Positions 7,445-14,999 of a DNA stretch of 64,000 bases are shown piece by piece. Made by a program: the position numbers and the translations under genes. The DNA is taken from NCBI GenBank assembly GCA_016713425.1, contig JADJPE010000005.1, positions 434,001-498,000 on the forward strand, written 5' to 3'. The stretch's first letter is position 1; each line of letters opens with the position of its first letter. The notes beneath the pieces were generated by a model. That model did no database searches, had not been told where the DNA came from, and was given only the letters and a program-made list of their open reading frames with translations. Source of the DNA: Deltaproteobacteria bacterium (GTDB lineage: Bacteria > Myxococcota > Kuafuiibacteriia > Kuafuiibacteriales > Kuafuiibacteriaceae).

Positions 7445-10210
7445 GTGGGCGGCGGAGCCGAGGAAAAACTTCGCCTGCGCGATATCCTCGACGTCGAGGC
7501 CATCCAGCGCGCGATGGACGCCTTCCATGCCCTCACCAACGTGGGCATCGGAATCATCGACCTCGATGGAGAGGTGCTGGTCGCCACCGGATGGCAGAAG
7601 ATCTGCGTCGACTTCCATCGAACGAACACCGAGACCTGCAAGAACTGTATCGAGAGCGACGTTTTCCTATCAGCCGAAGTCGGACCCGGTGAGTTCAAAG
7701 CGTACCGATGCAAGAACAACATGTACGACATCGCGACGCCGCTCTTCGTCGATGGACGCCATGTCGGAAACATATTCCTCGGCCAGTTCTTCTTCGAGGA
7801 CGAACCACCGGACCGCGAGAACTTCCGGCGCCAGGCTCATCGATACGGATTCGACGAACGCTCGTATCTTCGAGTCCTCGACGAAACACCGCGCTGGACA
7901 CGCGACCGAGTCAACCTCGTCATGCGCTTCTACGCGCAGTTCGCCGACCTCGTTTCGACGCTCGGCTATCGAAATCGAGAGCTGAGGCAAGCGCTCGAAC
8001 AGCGCGACTCGTTGCTCAAAGCGCTGAGTGAAAGCGAAGCCCAACATCGCGCCATTATCGAGACGTCGCAGGACGGATTCCTTCTCTTCGATCTTTCGGG
8101 GCAGATCTTCACGGCAAACCAGGCGTGTGCCGAAATGCTTGGATGCTCGCGCGAAGAGTTGCAGTCGATGCGCGTGCGCGACCTCCAAGTCGACAGCCCA
8201 ACCATCGACATTCTCGATCGAGCCATAGGCGCGACGACGAAGGGTGGCGATCTATTTCAGACGACGGTGCGAGCTCCGTCGGGGCGCATCCTCCAAGTCG
8301 AGGTGACGCTCTCCCATTGGCCTATCGACGGCGGGCGCATCTTCGGATTCCTGCGCGACGTCGAACACAGAAACCGCGACGCGATCATCCTCAATGCACG
8401 AGTGGCATTGGCCCAGATCGCGACAAGTGGGACGACACCCGAAATTCTGAACCTGGCCGCAACATACGCCCAGCAGCTCACCAACAGCCGCGTTGCGTAC
8501 TGCCACCTCATCGATCCCATGGCCGCGGGGGCCTCGACTGAGCCCACCATCACGCACCGAGGTCACGCCGTAGGCGGCAGCGCAGCGCCAAGCGAGATCG
8601 TAGCGTTCGTGGAGCTCACCGATGCCCGTTCGCGCTCCGCTTGGCAGACCGCCTGCCAAACCCAAGCGAACACCTTTCTCAACGAAGGCCTCCGCCTCTT
8701 GAACGTTCCGATCGTGGTCGATGAAAAGACGGCCGTCGTCGTTGGGGCTGCTCTGAAGCCGTGGGCCTACTCGCCGGACGACGCGGCAGTGCTTTCCGAG
8801 CTTGGCGGCATCATCGCCGATGTCGTCGAGCGAAAGCGAGTCGACGAGCACATTGCCCATCTCGCGTTCCACGACCCCCTCACCCGCCTACCCAACCGCG
8901 CGCTCCTGACCGACCGATTGAAACAGGCGATGGCCAACGCGCGCCGAAATGGCATGCGTCTCGCGCTCTGTTACTTCGACATCGACAACTTCAAGCCAAT
9001 CAACGACACCGTCGGACATGGCCAAGGCGATCGCGTACTGGTCGAGGTGGCGCGTCGCATCTCGGCCTGCGTTCGCGCCGGCGATACGGTCGCGCGCTTC
9101 GGCGGCGACGAATTCCTCGTGCTCCTCGAAACCGTCCGATCGGTGGAAGAAGCAGAGCGAAGTCTGGCCCGCATCTTCGATGCGCTCGTCGAGCCCATTG
9201 TGCTCAAGGATGACGAGATTCGCCTACGCGTCAGCGTCGGCATCGCCATGTTTCCCGGAGACGGAGAGGACGCCGACACGCTTCTGCGTCACGCCGACCA
9301 AGCGATGTATGCCGCCAAACAAGAAGGTGGCGACCGCTACGAGCTCTTCGACAGCGCAAGGAGCGAGCAGGCCCGAACGACCCAAGCCCGCCTCCAGCGC
9401 GTACGCGAAGGACTCAAAGCGGGGGAGTTCGAGCTCCACTACCAACCCAAGGTGCACATGCGAAGTGGCCGCGTCCTCGGTGCCGAAGCGCTCATCCAAT
9501 GGCAACATCCGAGCGAAGGCCTCTTGTGGCCGGGGACCTTCATGCCCGCGGTCGAGCGAAGCTCCGTCGCCGTAGACCTCGACCAGTGGGTCCTGGAGGC
9601 GGCGCTCAAACAGATGTCGACCTGGCGGTCGATGGGCCTCGTGCTTCCGGTGAGCGTAAATCTCTCAGCGCGGCAGCTCCAGCAGGCGAACGCGGCTGAA
9701 CAGCTCGAAGCGCTGCTGAGGCGCTTCCCAGGAACCCCGCCCGAATGGCTCGAGCTCGAGGTACTCGAAACAACCGCGATCGAGGACACGCCCGCGGTGT
9801 CGAGCTTCATCGCAGGATGTCAGCGTCTCGGCGTCAAGCTCGCGCTCGACGACTTCGGTACCGGTTATTCTTCGCTCGCTTACCTGCGGCAGTTCCCCAT
9901 GAACTTGCTCAAGATCGATCGCTCGTTCGTCCGCGACATGTTGAGCGACAAAGACGCTCTTGCGTTGGTCGAGGGTGTGATCCGACTGGCCGCAGCGTTT
10001 CGACTCGACGTCATCGCTGAAGGCGTCGAAAGCGTCGAGCACGGCGTCCGACTGCTCAGCCTCGGATGCGAACTCGCCCAGGGCTACGGTATCGCGCGCC
10101 CCATGCCCGCGGCCTCGATCCCGGCTTGGGTTGCCGCCTGGCGCACACCACGAGAATGGGCCGCCTCAAGAACCTTTCACCGATCCGAGGTATCGAACAC
10201 CGCCCAGTAA
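7445..10210 (+). CDS. PocR-PAS-GGDEF-EAL cyclic-di-GMP signalling protein
   Basis: This is a 921-residue soluble protein. Residues of about 10-180 match a PocR sensory domain: a Cys-containing ETCKNC segment, then YRCKNN and an FLGQFFF stretch. A PAS domain follows (about 200-320, with DGFLLFD) and a GAF-like region (about 330-470). The GGDEF domain has an intact GGDEF at about 553-557 (diguanylate cyclase). The EAL domain keeps the EAL motif near 681-683, DDFGTGYSS near 801 and KIDRSFV (c-di-GMP phosphodiesterase). Both active sites look complete, so it could be bifunctional, with the PocR domain sensing a small molecule. I choose GTG at 7445 because an AGGA sits about 7 bases before it; TTG at 7439 is too close to that site. 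Confidence 0.88.
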   Translation: MGGGAEEKLRLRDILDVEAIQRAMDAFHALTNVGIGIIDLDGEVLVATGWQKICVDFHRTNTETCKNCIESDVFLSAEVGPGEFKAYRCKNNMYDIATPLFVDGRHVGNIFLGQFFFEDEPPDRENFRRQAHRYGFDERSYLRVLDETPRWTRDRVNLVMRFYAQFADLVSTLGYRNRELRQALEQRDSLLKALSESEAQHRAIIETSQDGFLLFDLSGQIFTANQACAEMLGCSREELQSMRVRDLQVDSPTIDILDRAIGATTKGGDLFQTTVRAPSGRILQVEVTLSHWPIDGGRIFGFLRDVEHRNRDAIILNARVALAQIATSGTTPEILNLAATYAQQLTNSRVAYCHLIDPMAAGASTEPTITHRGHAVGGSAAPSEIVAFVELTDARSRSAWQTACQTQANTFLNEGLRLLNVPIVVDEKTAVVVGAALKPWAYSPDDAAVLSELGGIIADVVERKRVDEHIAHLAFHDPLTRLPNRALLTDRLKQAMANARRNGMRLALCYFDIDNFKPINDTVGHGQGDRVLVEVARRISACVRAGDTVARFGGDEFLVLLETVRSVEEAERSLARIFDALVEPIVLKDDEIRLRVSVGIAMFPGDGEDADTLLRHADQAMYAAKQEGGDRYELFDSARSEQARTTQARLQRVREGLKAGEFELHYQPKVHMRSGRVLGAEALIQWQHPSEGLLWPGTFMPAVERSSVAVDLDQWVLEAALKQMSTWRSMGLVLPVSVNLSARQLQQANAAEQLEALLRRFPGTPPEWLELEVLETTAIEDTPAVSSFIAGCQRLGVKLALDDFGTGYSSLAYLRQFPMNLLKIDRSFVRDMLSDKDALALVEGVIRLAAAFRLDVIAEGVESVEHGVRLLSLGCELAQGYGIARPMPAASIPAWVAAWRTPREWAASRTFHRSEVSNTAQ

Positions 10211-10233
10211 AGAAGCCCCTTGCTCGAGGGGAC

Positions 10234-10731
10234 TCAAGGCTCATCTCGGAAACAGTTCACCTTGGAGCCGGGAAGTCGCTCGAGCTTGGACGTCTTCGGA
10301 TTGACGGTCCAAGCCTCGATCGGACGAAGCGCCTGCCCTTCTTCCACGCGTTCACTCAAGACGAGAACCTCAACCATGCGTCGTCCCGAACGGGCACCGA
10401 CCTTGGAGCAACCGAGCCCAGAGAACGTCCACTCGGTGCCCGGCCGCGGCACCGTTGGGTGAACAAGGGATTTCGTCTTGCGCGTCTTCGCGTCGTAAAG
10501 GAGGAGGTCAAGTCGATCGCCACAGCGTAGCAGCTTCAGCTCATCGCGCTCGACCCAAGCGCTCTTGCGAACATCGAAGTACGCAAAGCCTCGATTCAAT
10601 TCCTTGCACTCATCGGCTGCGGACGGCGGCTTCTTCGGAACCGTATCGCTCGCGATGGCCGTTGGCGCGCGAGCGCTGAGCGCAAACAGCAAGGTCCCCA
10701 TGAACAGAAAGCGGCGAGATGAACACAACAT
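10234..10731 (-). CDS. Small exported protein of unknown function
   Basis: The 165-residue product has a signal peptide (FLFMGTLLFALSARAPTAIAS) with probable cleavage near residue 28. The mature part has cysteines near 42, 70, 107 and the C-terminus, which may pair in the periplasm. It is predicted to be mostly beta. I recognise no family. The gene converges on the GGDEF-EAL gene with a 23-bp gap and is followed upstream by an 11-bp tandem repeat. Confidence 0.55.
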   Translation of the reverse strand: MLCSSRRFLFMGTLLFALSARAPTAIASDTVPKKPPSAADECKELNRGFAYFDVRKSAWVERDELKLLRCGDRLDLLLYDAKTRKTKSLVHPTVPRPGTEWTFSGLGCSKVGARSGRRMVEVLVLSERVEEGQALRPIEAWTVNPKTSKLERLPGSKVNCFRDEP

Positions 10732-10770
10732 AGCGACTTCTCATCTTAGCTCAGCTTGCTGAGCTGGGCC

Positions 10771-10814
10771 TAGCCAGGCCTAAGCCAGGCTCAAGCCAGG
10801 CTTAAGCCAGGCTT
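10771..10814. repeat. Intergenic 11-bp tandem repeat
   Basis: Four units of aagccaggctt or close variants lie between the start of the small exported-protein gene (10731) and the end of the next lipoprotein gene (10874). The surrounding sequence (GCTGAGCTGGGCC, TTGGCTTGACTGAGC) is degenerate and partly self-complementary. Confidence 0.8.
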
Positions 10815-10873
10815 GGCTTGACTGAGCTTCCAGAACCGTTCCGAGAGATTGGATCGATTCGACATTTGGCCGC

Positions 10874-12112
10874 TCAGGGGCATGCTTCATCCTCCGAGCT
10901 GAAGAGACGATAGCCCTCGACCTCAAACCAGAGGCGCCCCCGTCCCCAGATCTCGGCGCCAAAGTAGATCCCCGCGATCTCCACATTGGCCCAGGAATCC
11001 GTGGGGAAAGGCCATGGATGTTGCTCGAACAGGTCCGAGACCGGGATCAAGAAGTGCCTAAAAGCTCCGTCGGGCTCGACCGAAAGCGTTGGGAGATCGT
11101 GCTGGCCGCCCGGCGCCCGGGAGAGATGCTCACCGTTGAAGTAGACGATCTGGCCGCGGCTTATCCCGGGCGCATCCCAGGACATCGCGCGGTCGAGCAC
11201 ATCTTGCGCGTCGTCGACGAAGTCCCAGTTCTTGGTTCGGAAGAGATTGACCTCGAGATAGTAGAAGGTGCCATCCACGGATCGCGCAGAGACCCCAACC
11301 GTGATTCTGTTCTTTGCCTCACCGACGATGCGCACCGCCGGGTCCGGGATCACGGCGTCCCAATTGGGTTCCTGGAAAACCGTCACCGGGCGATCGTCGA
11401 AGCCACGGTCCTCACCGCGAAGCCTCACATCCATTTCGACGTAGAGGTGGTCCGCGACCGTCGGACGGGGGAGACCAGGGTTCACATCAAAGCTGTCGTT
11501 CACAAACGTTCCCGTGTGACGGTCGACGTGGGTTGGGAAGTTCAGCTTGTCGAGCGCCCAACCGATCCGATAGCGCCCACTCGGCAGCGCATAGAAGCCG
11601 TAGTTCCAGGGTGATGCGTCCTCGCCTTCAAATCGAGGACGCACATCGCTCATGCGCACGCTTCCCTTGTCGAAGGCTCGAAAATCGATATCTTCGTCGG
11701 TTGCGCTCAGAAGCCAGAACGCACCGCCGGGTTCGCATCGGTCTCCGTGGGGCCGTTCGTGCCAGCTTGGAGCTGGCGCAGCCAGCGCGCGGCAGTCGCT
11801 CGAAATGCGGGGCGCGAAACTGAAGGACCGCACGCGCGAAGTCGCGGAGCACGCGGCCGTGTTGGCCTGAGCCACGTCTGACGGCGTCGTGTCGAGCGCA
11901 AGTCCGTCCTCATCGTGACCGTCATCGGCGTCATCGGCGTCAATCTGACCGTCAACGTCGCCGTCGGTCGGCGGGGCACACGCAGAAGCCGATAGGCCCG
12001 TCCCGGCCCCAAGCCCCATCGAAAGCCAACAAAGCAGCGACAACCTCGACCGCCGGCGACTTCGGTCGTCGCGCACAGATATGGGTCGGGGAAGGCACAT
12101 CCAACGGTTCAT
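10874..12112 (-). CDS. Lipoprotein of unknown function with acidic linker
   Basis: The 412-residue product begins with a basic, then hydrophobic leader ending in LSASAC near residue 45, a plausible lipobox. An Asp-rich linker follows (about 50-75), a common arrangement in surface-exposed lipoproteins. The rest (about 85-412) is a beta-rich globular domain with many Trp and Asp residues, which would suit a jelly-roll or carbohydrate-binding fold. I do not recognise catalytic residues. The upstream gap holds the CTCCAGG repeat. Confidence 0.55.
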   Translation of the reverse strand: MNRWMCLPRPISVRDDRSRRRSRLSLLCWLSMGLGAGTGLSASACAPPTDGDVDGQIDADDADDGHDEDGLALDTTPSDVAQANTAACSATSRVRSFSFAPRISSDCRALAAPAPSWHERPHGDRCEPGGAFWLLSATDEDIDFRAFDKGSVRMSDVRPRFEGEDASPWNYGFYALPSGRYRIGWALDKLNFPTHVDRHTGTFVNDSFDVNPGLPRPTVADHLYVEMDVRLRGEDRGFDDRPVTVFQEPNWDAVIPDPAVRIVGEAKNRITVGVSARSVDGTFYYLEVNLFRTKNWDFVDDAQDVLDRAMSWDAPGISRGQIVYFNGEHLSRAPGGQHDLPTLSVEPDGAFRHFLIPVSDLFEQHPWPFPTDSWANVEIAGIYFGAEIWGRGRLWFEVEGYRLFSSEDEACP

Positions 12113-12230
12113 TCCGAGAAGAGACTAACGCCCAAGACACCCGGTCCACCCAGCGGTCCGAGGACCGATGGGGCCCCGAAGGTTCGAGTCATGGCCGCGC
12201 GCATCGCCGCCCTCTCAACGGATAGGGCCA

Positions 12231-12307
12231 GGCTCCAGGTTCCATGCTCCGGGCTCCAGGCTCCAGGCTCCAGGCTCCAGGCTCCAGGCTCCAGGCTCCA
12301 GGCTCCG
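12231..12307. repeat. Intergenic heptamer tandem repeat (GGCTCCA)
   Basis: Eleven 7-bp units are recognisable; seven in a row are perfect (12252-12300). The array fills the gap between the lipoprotein start (12112) and the end of the second exbD-like gene (12357). It is the cleanest of the window's intergenic arrays. Confidence 0.92.
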
Positions 12308-12356
12308 AAGTCCACGATCCACGCGGACGGCGCGGATTTACGAGTGCTTGTTGCGT

Positions 12357-12863
12357 TCAGCGCTTGGAGACCGCGAAGCGGAAGCGCGTGAATCCCGCAC
12401 GGGCGCACGTCTTCATCACCCGATCGAGCGTTTCGAACTTGAGGCGCTTATCGGCCACGAGAAGAATGATGTCGTCTTCATCCTTCGCGCGCTCGTTCTT
12501 GGCTAGCCGCTGAGCGCGTGAACGCTTCAAGGTCTCCTCGAGCTTCGGATGAAAGCGATCTGGGGTGAGACCGACAAGCTTCCCTTGTGCAAGCTTGCCG
12601 ACCGGCTCGTCCTCGACGAAGAGCTCCTCCATGCCGACCGCAACGTTGATCGACATCTTGAAAGACAGCTCAGAGGTCGACGCGGGCAGCGTAACCTTCG
12701 ACGCCGACGTCAACTCCAATGTCTGCGCCCCGAAAGAGGCCATCAAGAAGAAGATGATGTTCGAGAGGATGTCCATGAGCGCCGTGAGGTTGAGCCTCGT
12801 CGGCGACACATCCTCGTCGGGGACCTTCTTGCCGAAGCGCCGATGAACCGTCTTACCAAGCAT
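12357..12863 (-). CDS. exbD: ExbD/TolR-family proton-channel subunit (second copy)
   Basis: The 168-residue product has a short cytoplasmic N-terminus, one TM helix (about residues 28-46) that contains the family's conserved membrane Asp (TALMD), and a periplasmic domain. ExbD/TolR subunits work with ExbB/TolQ to couple the proton gradient to an envelope process. The C-terminal part holds the usual D-x-x-I-LLVAD-K-R-x-K-F motif. It lies 24 bp after the first copy and shares its TM sequence closely, so the pair is a tandem duplication with diverged periplasmic domains. Confidence 0.85.
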   Translation of the reverse strand: MLGKTVHRRFGKKVPDEDVSPTRLNLTALMDILSNIIFFLMASFGAQTLELTSASKVTLPASTSELSFKMSINVAVGMEELFVEDEPVGKLAQGKLVGLTPDRFHPKLEETLKRSRAQRLAKNERAKDEDDIILLVADKRLKFETLDRVMKTCARAGFTRFRFAVSKR

Positions 12864-12887
12864 CCTGTCTGGACTCCCGCGCCCCGG

Positions 12888-13409
12888 CTATTGAACGAGC
12901 GACGACACGACCACTTTGGTGAACATCGATGGGTACACCGACTTCCCACCAACGATCATCTGGCGTTCTCTCGATGCATCCATCACATCGACGATCATCT
13001 CGTACGTCACATCGTTCTCCGGAATGATGACCACGTCTTTGGACTCTCGAAATTTCTCCTTGATCGACCAAAGATGATCGTTGACGGCGCGTGCGTTCAC
13101 CTTGCCCTCTTTGGGCGGGAAGGTGGCCGCGTACGGCTTCAAATCTTCCGGGAGCATCTGGTTGTTCGACAGCGTAACCGATACCGCGCCCGTGGCCTTG
13201 AGGCTCAGCGTCGCCGTCACCTGATTCTCTTCACGCGCCACATCGTTCTCGCCGCCCTCAGAGATGGTGGGCACAGATGCGGGCAAAATTGCGATCACGG
13301 CGGCCCCGAAAGAAGCCATCAAGAAAAAGATGAGGTTGGACAAGACGTCCATGAGCGCCGTCAAGTCCGGTGAAGTTGCATCGAATTGTCCTCCGCCACC
13401 TCCAGCCAT
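12888..13409 (-). CDS. exbD: ExbD/TolR-family proton-channel subunit (first copy)
   Basis: The 173-residue product starts with a Gly-rich segment and then the TALMDVLSNLIFFLMASFGA helix, with the conserved Asp at about 21. The periplasmic domain ends with the family's V-I-P-x-ND-V-x-Y-E-x-I-V-D-V-M-D segment. It is probably co-transcribed with the ExbB-like gene upstream, but 97 bp separate them and contain a three-copy 15-bp repeat. No TonB or TolA partner is nearby, so the driven process is unknown; gliding, Tol and Ton systems are all possible. Confidence 0.85.
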   Translation of the reverse strand: MAGGGGGQFDATSPDLTALMDVLSNLIFFLMASFGAAVIAILPASVPTISEGGENDVAREENQVTATLSLKATGAVSVTLSNNQMLPEDLKPYAATFPPKEGKVNARAVNDHLWSIKEKFRESKDVVIIPENDVTYEMIVDVMDASRERQMIVGGKSVYPSMFTKVVVSSLVQ

Positions 13410-13458
13410 CGTATCTGCTCCCTGTCCCGAACCTCTTCCGAGTCGCCCATCCCCCGTG

Positions 13459-13505
13459 GGTCCCCGCCTCGCCGGTCCCCGCCTCGCCGGTCCCCGCTTC
13501 GCCGG
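13459..13505. repeat. 15-bp tandem repeat inside the exb operon
   Basis: Three copies of ggtccccgcctcgcc (the third with one change) fill the space directly after the exbB stop codon and before exbD. Unlike the other intergenic arrays, this one lies between two genes that should be one transcript. Confidence 0.85.
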
Positions 13506-13506
13506 C

Positions 13507-14154
13507 CTAGCGTCCCGCCGTGCGAAGCGACTTGTTGCGCTCGAGCACCTGTCCCTTGATACGGTTCAGGGCGTTCTCGAAAGATTCGAGCAACAGAGCC
13601 TGGCGTCCATTCACGACGAGAAACGTGATGGCGCAAAACACCGCGATCGAGAGGCCAAAAAAGGTGTTGTAGAAGGCCACCGTGATGCCTTTCGCGAGAA
13701 CGGCTTGCCGCGTGGCCGCATCCTCTGCCTGAGCTCCGCCAAAGGCTTCGATCAAACCGTGGATCGTTCCGAGCAACCCAATGAGCGTGCCAAGGTTGCC
13801 GGCCTGCGGAAGAAAGCTGGTGAATCTCGTAAACCTTGGGATCTCGCGGGCGGAAGACGCCTCATAGGCGCGCTCGATCTCTTTGTCAGATTTGTCGGCC
13901 TTGATGAGGACATCCTTGGCGATGTTCGACAAAGGATGGTCCCCGGACTGGCTGCAGGTCTGAATCGCGTGCGCGTAGTTGCCTTGCTCGATCGCGGCCA
14001 CCACGGCGTTGGCAAAAAGCGGCGGCGAAAGTCGGTAGCGAAGCCAAAGAGTCCAGACGCGCATGGCCACAATCGCGACGGCCGCAAGAGAGACGCCGAG
14101 ATTGACGAACATCATAATGCCGCCCTGGCGCAGCGTATTGAAGACCTCCAACAT
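13507..14154 (-). CDS. exbB: MotA/TolQ/ExbB-family proton-channel subunit
   Basis: From ATG at 14154 the protein has 215 residues and three hydrophobic segments: near 14-32, near 120-145 (GNLGTLIGLLGTIHGLIEAF, the conserved pore helix) and near 160-185 (NTFFGLSIAVFCAITFLV). The A-x-x-K-G-I-x-x-A-F-Y-N-T segment is typical of the family. It forms the stator with ExbD in the inner membrane. The frame is open for another 190 codons upstream, but those are not TolQ-like. It is divergent from the Tat-exported subunit gene at 14334. Confidence 0.85.
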   Translation of the reverse strand: MLEVFNTLRQGGIMMFVNLGVSLAAVAIVAMRVWTLWLRYRLSPPLFANAVVAAIEQGNYAHAIQTCSQSGDHPLSNIAKDVLIKADKSDKEIERAYEASSAREIPRFTRFTSFLPQAGNLGTLIGLLGTIHGLIEAFGGAQAEDAATRQAVLAKGITVAFYNTFFGLSIAVFCAITFLVVNGRQALLLESFENALNRIKGQVLERNKSLRTAGR

Positions 14155-14333
14155 ACTGGCGAGGACGCTACCATCAGCACCGAGATGCTCGCAAGAAACC
14201 CCCGAAAGCCCCCACCGCACCGCTCGAGGCAACCACACGCGCCCACCGCCACCACCTACGGCGGAACGGCCAGGCTGCAGAATGCGTGAGTGCTTGGTTG
14301 ACCACGCGCTCATCCTTCGCAAGGGTGCAAGGG

Positions 14334-14999
14334 ATGACGACGAGTCGGCGCGTATTCCTGGTCGGGGGCGGCGCCAGTATTCTGTTGGGAAGTGGGTTCT
14401 ACGCCTGGCTGCGGCACCGAGGGTACGAGGTCGACGGACCCATCGATCCCCGGACATCGCCGTCTCGCCCAAAAGCCGTGGGGCTCCCGCATCCAGCCTT
14501 TGACCCGGCCGCTTCCGCCACGCTCGCAGTGCTGGTCGACGACCTCCTCCCGGGCGCCGAAGATCTCGGAATCCCGGACGCCCGCAGCCTGGGCGTCTCC
14601 CATTTCGTCGGCGAGGCGGCTCGATCGCCCGGCTTTCAATCGGTGCGCGCGGATATCCTGAAGCTGCTGCGGCACCTCGATCTGGCGGCCAAGGACACCG
14701 GGGGCTCGCGATTCGTCGACCTCCACCCCGAAGCACGCGGCGAGATCTTGGCGCGCATCGCGTCGGGCGAGCCCGGACGTGGTTCCTTCAATCCGGGCTC
14801 CGCCCTGGAACTGACACTGAGGCTCGCCCTCGAAGGGTATCTCGGGCATCCGCATCACGGGGGCAATCGCGACGGGCTCGCCTGGCGAGCGCTCGGAATC
14901 GCGATGCCTCTGGATCGGGGCCCGTTTGGTCAAGGGCACCATCACGACCATTCGCCCAAAGGTGTCCCGAACGAGAGCGCCAGGGAGCCACCGCCTTGA
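14334..14999 (+). CDS. Gluconate 2-dehydrogenase subunit 3-like Tat-exported protein
   Basis: From ATG at 14334 the 221-residue product begins with an RR-containing leader (TTSRRVFLVGGGASILLG), a probable twin-arginine signal. The body has the pattern of the small subunit that accompanies GMC-type membrane dehydrogenases: A-x-L-x-x-L-V-D-D-L-L-P near 55-75, then helical segments. This partner usually helps export and assemble the flavoprotein, which folds in the cytoplasm. Its stop overlaps the start of the downstream oxidoreductase, which supports a two-subunit complex. No cytochrome c subunit gene is adjacent. Confidence 0.65.
   Translation: MTTSRRVFLVGGGASILLGSGFYAWLRHRGYEVDGPIDPRTSPSRPKAVGLPHPAFDPAASATLAVLVDDLLPGAEDLGIPDARSLGVSHFVGEAARSPGFQSVRADILKLLRHLDLAAKDTGGSRFVDLHPEARGEILARIASGEPGRGSFNPGSALELTLRLALEGYLGHPHHGGNRDGLAWRALGIAMPLDRGPFGQGHHHDHSPKGVPNESAREPPP

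Noticed and set aside
7445..7447. TTG at 7439 as the start of the GGDEF-EAL protein
   Set aside because: The AGGA site is only one base from it, so GTG at 7445 is the better choice.
13507..14736. Longer exbB frame starting at 14736
   Set aside because: The extra 190 residues are Arg/Pro-rich, overlap the divergent gene's region and do not match the family.
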